Assembly: GCA_040255925.1 (NCBI GenBank) | Contig: JBDZVX010000086.1 | Span: 1 to 9,957 of the forward strand | Source: Nitrolancea sp040255925 | GTDB lineage: Bacteria; Chloroflexota; Chloroflexia; Thermomicrobiales; Thermomicrobiaceae | DNA: 9,957 bases | Direction: 5' to 3' | Shown here: positions 6,738-9,957 of the stretch, in pieces | Position numbering within the stretch: position 1 is the first letter of the stretch | Layout: the number at the start of each line of letters is the position of its first letter | Position numbers and translations under genes: made by a program | The notes under the pieces: model-generated | What the model saw: the letters and a program-made list of their open reading frames with translations, nothing else | Told to the model about the DNA's origin: nothing | Database searches by the model: none

Positions 6738-7076
6738 ATGGACGACATGCGAATTCTGGTGGCGAACGAGCCGCGTGCGTACCGCGATGTGATCGCGGCG
6801 GCCTTCCGGGAACTCCGGCCCCAGCACGAGGTGATTCCTGTCGAGCCGGATCAACTCGACGGTGAAGTGGCGCGGCTTCATCCACACTTGGTGGTCTGCA
6901 GCCGGTTGTCGGAAGTGGTCGAGACGAGTCCGCTGACCTGGGTGATGCTCTACCCGGACAATGAAACACGCACTGTGATCAGCATTGCCGGGAAGCAGAC
7001 GGTCGCGGCCGATGTCGAGTTTAGCCAACTGCTTTCCGTGATCGATCAGACCGAAGTGATAGCTCAATTGAGCTAG
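6738..7076 (+). CDS. small receiver-like protein, function unknown
   Basis: A 112-residue protein. From the inner methionine it reads MRILVANEPRAYRDVIAAAF, then a predicted strand (HEVIPVE), a helix and a strand HLVVCSRL. This order of elements resembles a receiver (CheY-like) fold, but the acidic pair is replaced by Ala-Asn-Glu and the phosphoacceptor position at the end of the third strand by Cys-Ser. It could not be phosphorylated in the normal way. I place it as a possible pseudo-receiver, which is inference; I do not recognise a named family. Starts at ATG 6738 (AAGG 9 nt upstream), 6747 or 6708 are all possible. The gene follows the two-component pair on the same strand after 213 bp. 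Its last codons and stop (AQLS-stop) are encoded by copy 2 of the palindromic repeat, so the C-terminus may have been replaced by the repeat. Confidence 0.65.
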   Translation: MDDMRILVANEPRAYRDVIAAAFRELRPQHEVIPVEPDQLDGEVARLHPHLVVCSRLSEVVETSPLTWVMLYPDNETRTVISIAGKQTVAADVEFSQLLSVIDQTEVIAQLS

Positions 7077-7104
7077 GCGAACTTGGCTCATTTGCCGGAT
7101 GGCA
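7058..7104. repeat. palindrome-based direct repeat, copy 2
   Basis: Second copy in the same orientation, 495 bp after the first. The palindrome core TAGCTCAATTGAGCTA (7060-7075) is exact, but the outer pair is lost on the left side. The tag at 7074-7076 serves as the stop of the small receiver-like gene. The diverged flank runs to about 7104. Confidence 0.8.
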
Positions 7105-7249
7105 GTCATTCGCCAATCAACTACAGTACGGGTAGAGAAAGCCATTAGGCGAGGGATGTCCGGACGAGGCCCTGAATCGTGAGCGAGCGATCAGCCGACG
7201 CCGGTGGACAAAGCGGACACGATACGTTGACGAGAGGAGCGCACACCAA

Positions 7250-7468
7250 ATGCTGACCCTGACCCGGCAATCCGCTCAACGGCTCGGTGGGATCCTGTCT
7301 CGCGCGACCCAGACCCGCACCGATGAATGTCAGAAGTGTGGTGGCTGGCACGTCAAGCAGTGGCGGGGCCGGATGAAGTCTGCGGAGTATGTCTCCAAGG
7401 CATGCACGTGCTCCTGCTGCCGGTTCTCCTTCGCGGTGACCGATTCGTTCGGGTTCCCCGTCCTGTAG
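7250..7468 (+). CDS. zinc-ribbon mini-protein, function unknown
   Basis: A 72-residue protein with Cys27-Gln-Lys-Cys30 followed by Gly-Gly, and a second cluster CTCSCC in which Cys54 and Cys57 complete a CxxC knuckle; Cys52 and Cys56 are extra. The layout fits a single zinc ribbon with a basic segment between the knuckles. The N-terminal 25 residues are basic. AGGAG (7235-7239) lies 10 nt before the ATG. It sits in a run of small same-strand genes with 173 bp upstream and 35 bp downstream, so it is probably co-transcribed with the anchored protein that follows. It shares the ribbon pattern, but no clear sequence identity, with the zinc-ribbon protein at 2698-2961. Confidence 0.6.
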   Translation: MLTLTRQSAQRLGGILSRATQTRTDECQKCGGWHVKQWRGRMKSAEYVSKACTCSCCRFSFAVTDSFGFPVL

Positions 7469-7503
7469 CGTAACCCCTTGGGAGAGATGGGAAGTAGCAC
7501 GAC

Positions 7504-8121
7504 GTGGTACGGCAAGTGATCGAAAAAGCTCTGGCGGGGTTCGGAGCATTACTCTTCCTCTCTTCGCTTGCCGGCGTCTTCATCAGCTTCACGGAGCAGC
7601 CGGGGCCGTTAGCGGTGGCCAATGCCGCCAACCCGACCGTGGTGGCCTCACCATCACCCGCTCCGTCGCCAACTCCGGCTCCGGCTCTCGAATGGCTCCC
7701 GGGGCTCTCCGCCTATGACGTGACGGTGAACCTGGAAAAGCAACGCTTTGACTGCACGTCGCCCGATCTGAATCGCCCGCCCGTGACCTGGACATGCACC
7801 CGTGCCGAAGATGATGGATCGGCCGACTATGCCGTCGCGATCACCGGTACCGATTCATCGCATGTGACCGCCGTCACCGCTCAGGCGATCACGCACGGCA
7901 CGACTCCCCACGCCGCGATTGCCGATGGATTTATCGCGGCCGATTTTCTCAGTTCGATGGCACTCCTCCCCTATAACGGCGCGGACATGAACGGCGCCCG
8001 GAACTGGGTGAAGACGAATATCGGGGATGGGGGCGAAACCACAATCGGAGGCGCCAAGTTCACGCTCTCGATCAACGATCAGACGCGAACCTTGGAGATC
8101 AAGGCCACTGGAGCCCTCTAG
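7504..8121 (+). CDS. membrane-anchored or secreted protein with Pro/Ser linker
   Basis: A 205-residue protein from a GTG start with GGGAAG (7489-7494) 9 nt upstream. Residues about 9-29 form one hydrophobic helix after a short basic end, so it is an anchor or signal sequence. An ANA at 39-41 could be a signal peptidase I site but lies far from the helix. A low-complexity linker with repeated Ser-Pro and Ala-Pro follows (about 48-61). The domain 65-205 should lie outside the membrane. It has two cysteines (84 and 98) that could form a disulfide and a β-rich pattern such as AKFTLSINDQTRTLEIKATG at the end. I do not recognise the domain. It lies 35 bp after the zinc-ribbon gene and 64 bp before the XRE gene. 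Confidence 0.75.
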   Translation: MVRQVIEKALAGFGALLFLSSLAGVFISFTEQPGPLAVANAANPTVVASPSPAPSPTPAPALEWLPGLSAYDVTVNLEKQRFDCTSPDLNRPPVTWTCTRAEDDGSADYAVAITGTDSSHVTAVTAQAITHGTTPHAAIADGFIAADFLSSMALLPYNGADMNGARNWVKTNIGDGGETTIGGAKFTLSINDQTRTLEIKATGAL

Positions 8122-8185
8122 CGCGGGATTCGGCCGAACGATCACTCATATGTATATCGATCCGAAATCTGGAAGGTTGACCCGA

Positions 8186-8449
8186 ATGAAGACAGTAGGT
8201 GAACGGTTGCGGTGGGCTCGCCAGCGGAATGTCTGGAGCCAAGCAGATCTCTCTAAGCTCTCCGGCGTCCCGATTGTGACCATTTCCCGGATCGAAAACA
8301 ACCGGTTCGGGCCGCCGAAGCCGAGCACCGTCCGGAAGTTGGCTACCGCGCTGGATATTGAACCGGCCTGGCTGCTCTATGGCCTGTGGGTCATCCATGG
8401 ACAGCGGTCAGCTCCGTCCGAGAGTGAGCCCCGGCGACTGAGCCGCTAG
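8186..8449 (+). CDS. single-domain XRE-family regulator
   Basis: An 87-residue protein that is almost wholly one helix-turn-helix of the Cro/C1 type (about residues 6-66): GERLRWARQRNVWSQADLSK, then the recognition region VPIVTISRIENNRFGP and STVRKLATALDIEPAWLLYG. No partner domain is attached; the last 20 residues look disordered. GGAAGG (8171-8176) lies 9 nt before the ATG at 8186, preferred over the ATG at 8150. Similar solitary XRE proteins serve as phage, toxin-antitoxin or local operon regulators, but no toxin or phage gene is visible here. It ends the run of small genes and is followed by a strong terminator. No paired operator was seen in the 64 bp upstream. Confidence 0.88.
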   Translation: MKTVGERLRWARQRNVWSQADLSKLSGVPIVTISRIENNRFGPPKPSTVRKLATALDIEPAWLLYGLWVIHGQRSAPSESEPRRLSR

Positions 8450-8561
8450 CCGGACGGCGGATTCCGCTCCGGCCGACCGGTTCCTGGTTTGAATTTGAAG
8501 ATGATGCCGGTTACACCGCCCCGCGGGCTTGCCGCCGATTTCCTATTCCGATACATTTGTG

Positions 8562-8589
8562 TGGGAGGGCGCTTTGTCCTCCCATTTTT
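8562..8589 (+). terminator. intrinsic terminator
   Basis: TGGGAGGG (8562-8569) pairs with TCCTCCCA (8577-8584), closed by one more C-G pair over a GCTTT loop, and is followed directly by TTTTT. It ends the transcript of the small-gene run, about 113 nt past the XRE stop. It also insulates the methyltransferase gene, whose start lies 39 nt further on. Confidence 0.88.
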
Positions 8590-8616
8590 CGTATCCGAAA
8601 GGATCCCTGGAGGTTC

Positions 8617-8620
8617 GGAG
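8617..8620 (+). promoter_or_regulatory. ribosome binding site deciding a TTG start
   Basis: GGAG lies 7 nt before TTG 8628, and a second GGAGG lies at 8609-8613. With the terminator just upstream and no ATG or GTG at a suitable place, it fixes TTG as the methyltransferase start. Confidence 0.7.
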
Positions 8621-8627
8621 AATCAAT

Positions 8628-9957
8628 TTGGGAGGGCGGAAGCAGTCGCCCGCCGGTGGTGGACAACGGCGCGGTGAGCGGGTCGATATCCAGCTTGGCA
8701 AGTTCGATCGGGACGGGACAATCCCGGTAACTGCGACCGGGCGGCGAATCCAGATCGAGGGTGGTATCCCAACCGAAACCGTCCGCGTCGCCATCCAGGG
8801 GCAGGGGAACCACTGGCGCGGGCGGATCATCGCGGTGCTCGATCGCGCACCGGAGCGGACGATGCCCGCCTGCCCGGTTGTTGATCTCTGTGGCGGCTGC
8901 GAATGGCAGCACCTGAACCAGGCCGGGCAGCTCAAGCACAAGGCGGCCATTCTCCGCCGCCTGCTCTCCGCCCGGCGCCTGCCGACACACATAGACGACA
9001 TCGTGCCGATGCCGGACCCCTGGCGCTACCGCGTCCGCGCTCAGATCGCGCTCGGCAGCCACGCCGGGTTCCGCGAGCTCCGGAGCAAGCGGATCGTCCG
9101 GCTGACCGCCTGCCCGGTCGTGCATCCTTTGATCGACCGGCTGCTGGAGCAGATCAACCGGCTCTTGAAGCTGGGCGATCTTCCGGATTTCGGCGGCAAG
9201 CTGATTCTGCATGTACAGGTCGTCGGGCCGGAGGGTGACCGCCGGCTCCAGCTTCTGCTCGATGGGCCGGTGGCAATCCAGACCTCCAGTATGCCGGTCG
9301 AAGAGATCGCCGGCTTGCTCGGCCGGCTTCGGGGTGTCGAGAGCGTGGCCGATCGCGATCTCCAGGGTGTCGTCCGGCCGCTCATCGGCGATCTCTTCGC
9401 TCCGGTTGACGTCGCCGGGCGCGCTTACTTCTTGCCGGCCGGCTCATTCTTCCAGTCGAATCTCCAGTTGCTCCCAGCGCTGCTTGGCCGGGTCAGCCAG
9501 CTTGCCGCGCTCTCAGGCAGTGAGGAGGTCGTCGATCTCTACGCTGGGATCGGCCTCTTCGGACTGGCGCTTTCGGACCACGCGGGCCACGTCACCGCGA
9601 TCGAAATCGATCCCCTCGCCATCGAAGCCGCCCGGCGTACCGCTCGTGCCTGGGGCCGCGCCAACGTCGATCTGATCGCGGCTCCGGCTGAAGACGCGGT
9701 TGCCGGCCTCGCCAGCGTGGATTGCGTCATCGTCGATCCGCCCCGGACCGGCCTTGACCGCCGGGTGGTCGAGACGTTGATCGCGTGTGAACCCGCCGCC
9801 ATCATCTACGTCTCCTGCAATCCAGCAACCTTCGCGCGGGATGCCGTGGCCTTCGTCCGGGCCGGCTACGCCATCGAGCATCTGAGCATGTTCGATTTCT
9901 ATCCGCAGACGGTGCATGCCGAGGTCGTCGCGAAGCTGGTACGGTCAACATCCGGGT
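8628..9957 (+). CDS. 23S rRNA (uracil-C5)-methyltransferase, RlmD/TrmA type (3' partial)
   Basis: 443 residues are visible; the gene runs off the right edge but is nearly complete. These enzymes use S-adenosylmethionine to make 5-methyluridine in rRNA or tRNA. An N-terminal TRAM-like RNA-binding part (about 17-72) precedes four cysteines, Cys82, Cys88, Cys91 and Cys162, spaced as the [4Fe-4S] ligands of E. coli RumA/RlmD. The methyltransferase fold has FFQSN with Gln276, the SAM loop VVDLYAGIGLFG (301-312), DPPRTG (370-375) with the catalytic-region Asp370, SCN with nucleophile Cys397, and HAE with the general base Glu432. The segment YPQTVHAEVVAKLVR normally lies close to the C-terminus. The Fe-S cysteines exclude a plain TrmA. 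RlmD-like (U1939) is the best guess, but RlmCD-type dual specificity cannot be excluded. It starts at TTG with a good Shine-Dalgarno. The promoter is not obvious and must lie between or within the terminator region and 8610. Confidence 0.93.
   Translation, partial: MGGRKQSPAGGGQRRGERVDIQLGKFDRDGTIPVTATGRRIQIEGGIPTETVRVAIQGQGNHWRGRIIAVLDRAPERTMPACPVVDLCGGCEWQHLNQAGQLKHKAAILRRLLSARRLPTHIDDIVPMPDPWRYRVRAQIALGSHAGFRELRSKRIVRLTACPVVHPLIDRLLEQINRLLKLGDLPDFGGKLILHVQVVGPEGDRRLQLLLDGPVAIQTSSMPVEEIAGLLGRLRGVESVADRDLQGVVRPLIGDLFAPVDVAGRAYFLPAGSFFQSNLQLLPALLGRVSQLAALSGSEEVVDLYAGIGLFGLALSDHAGHVTAIEIDPLAIEAARRTARAWGRANVDLIAAPAEDAVAGLASVDCVIVDPPRTGLDRRVVETLIACEPAAIIYVSCNPATFARDAVAFVRAGYAIEHLSMFDFYPQTVHAEVVAKLVRSTSG

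Noticed and set aside
6564..7145. A 193-codon open frame on the minus strand covering both palindrome copies
   Set aside because: It lies antisense to the receiver-like gene, its translation is His/Arg-rich and domain-free in the middle, and no ribosome site precedes its ATG at 7145. Only the two AQLS-containing segments are of interest, as repeats.
7250..8449. A toxin-antitoxin or phage module around the XRE gene
   Set aside because: No toxin-like, integrase or phage structural gene is next to it; the neighbours are a zinc ribbon and an exported protein.
8543..9212. Minus-strand frames opposite the methyltransferase
   Set aside because: They are antisense shadows; the plus frame carries the full set of Fe-S cysteines and methyltransferase motifs.

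Overview
The window is a high-GC bacterial chromosome segment of about 10 kb. The mix of genes (a class II aldolase, a HEAT-repeat protein, a free-standing M41 peptidase domain, a small XRE regulator, a tract of lineage-specific mini-proteins and an RNA m5U methyltransferase) and their style recall Chloroflexota of the Thermomicrobia/Sphaerobacter type. That assignment is inference from general resemblance; there is no rRNA or other phylogenetic marker here. No IS element, CRISPR array, tRNA or rRNA gene was seen.

Left part (1-3582). After a gene-free AT-richer edge comes a class II aldolase/adducin family enzyme (316-972, +) that lacks one of the usual zinc histidines. It converges, with a 1-bp gap, on a HEAT-repeat protein (974-2026, -). 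A gene-free stretch (2027-2697) holds a long inverted repeat, two sets of short direct repeats and a good sigma70-type promoter, followed by a small zinc-ribbon protein (2698-2961, +). This converges on a free-standing FtsH-like M41 metallopeptidase domain without an AAA ATPase part (3076-3582, -).

Middle (3583-6524). About 670 bp without a convincing gene lead into a two-component pair. A sensor kinase with about eight membrane helices (4255-5877, +) is followed by a NarL/FixJ-type response regulator (5874-6524, +), joined by a 4-bp GTGA overlap.

Right part (6525-9957). Directly downstream lies a diverged direct repeat built on the palindrome CCTAGCTCAATTGAGCTAGG. Its two copies are 495 bp apart and bracket a small receiver-like protein (6738-7076, +) whose stop codon lies inside the second copy. 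Three more small genes follow on the same strand: a zinc-ribbon mini-protein, a membrane-anchored protein with a Pro/Ser linker, and a one-domain XRE regulator. A strong intrinsic terminator (8562-8589) closes this run. The last gene, an RlmD/TrmA-type RNA (uracil-C5)-methyltransferase, starts at a TTG with a clear Shine-Dalgarno and runs off the right edge nearly complete.

The tract 6525-8450, an orphan-rich run next to the two-component pair with its bracketing repeat, is the part of the window least explained by known families. I did not find anything I can defend as a complete new system.
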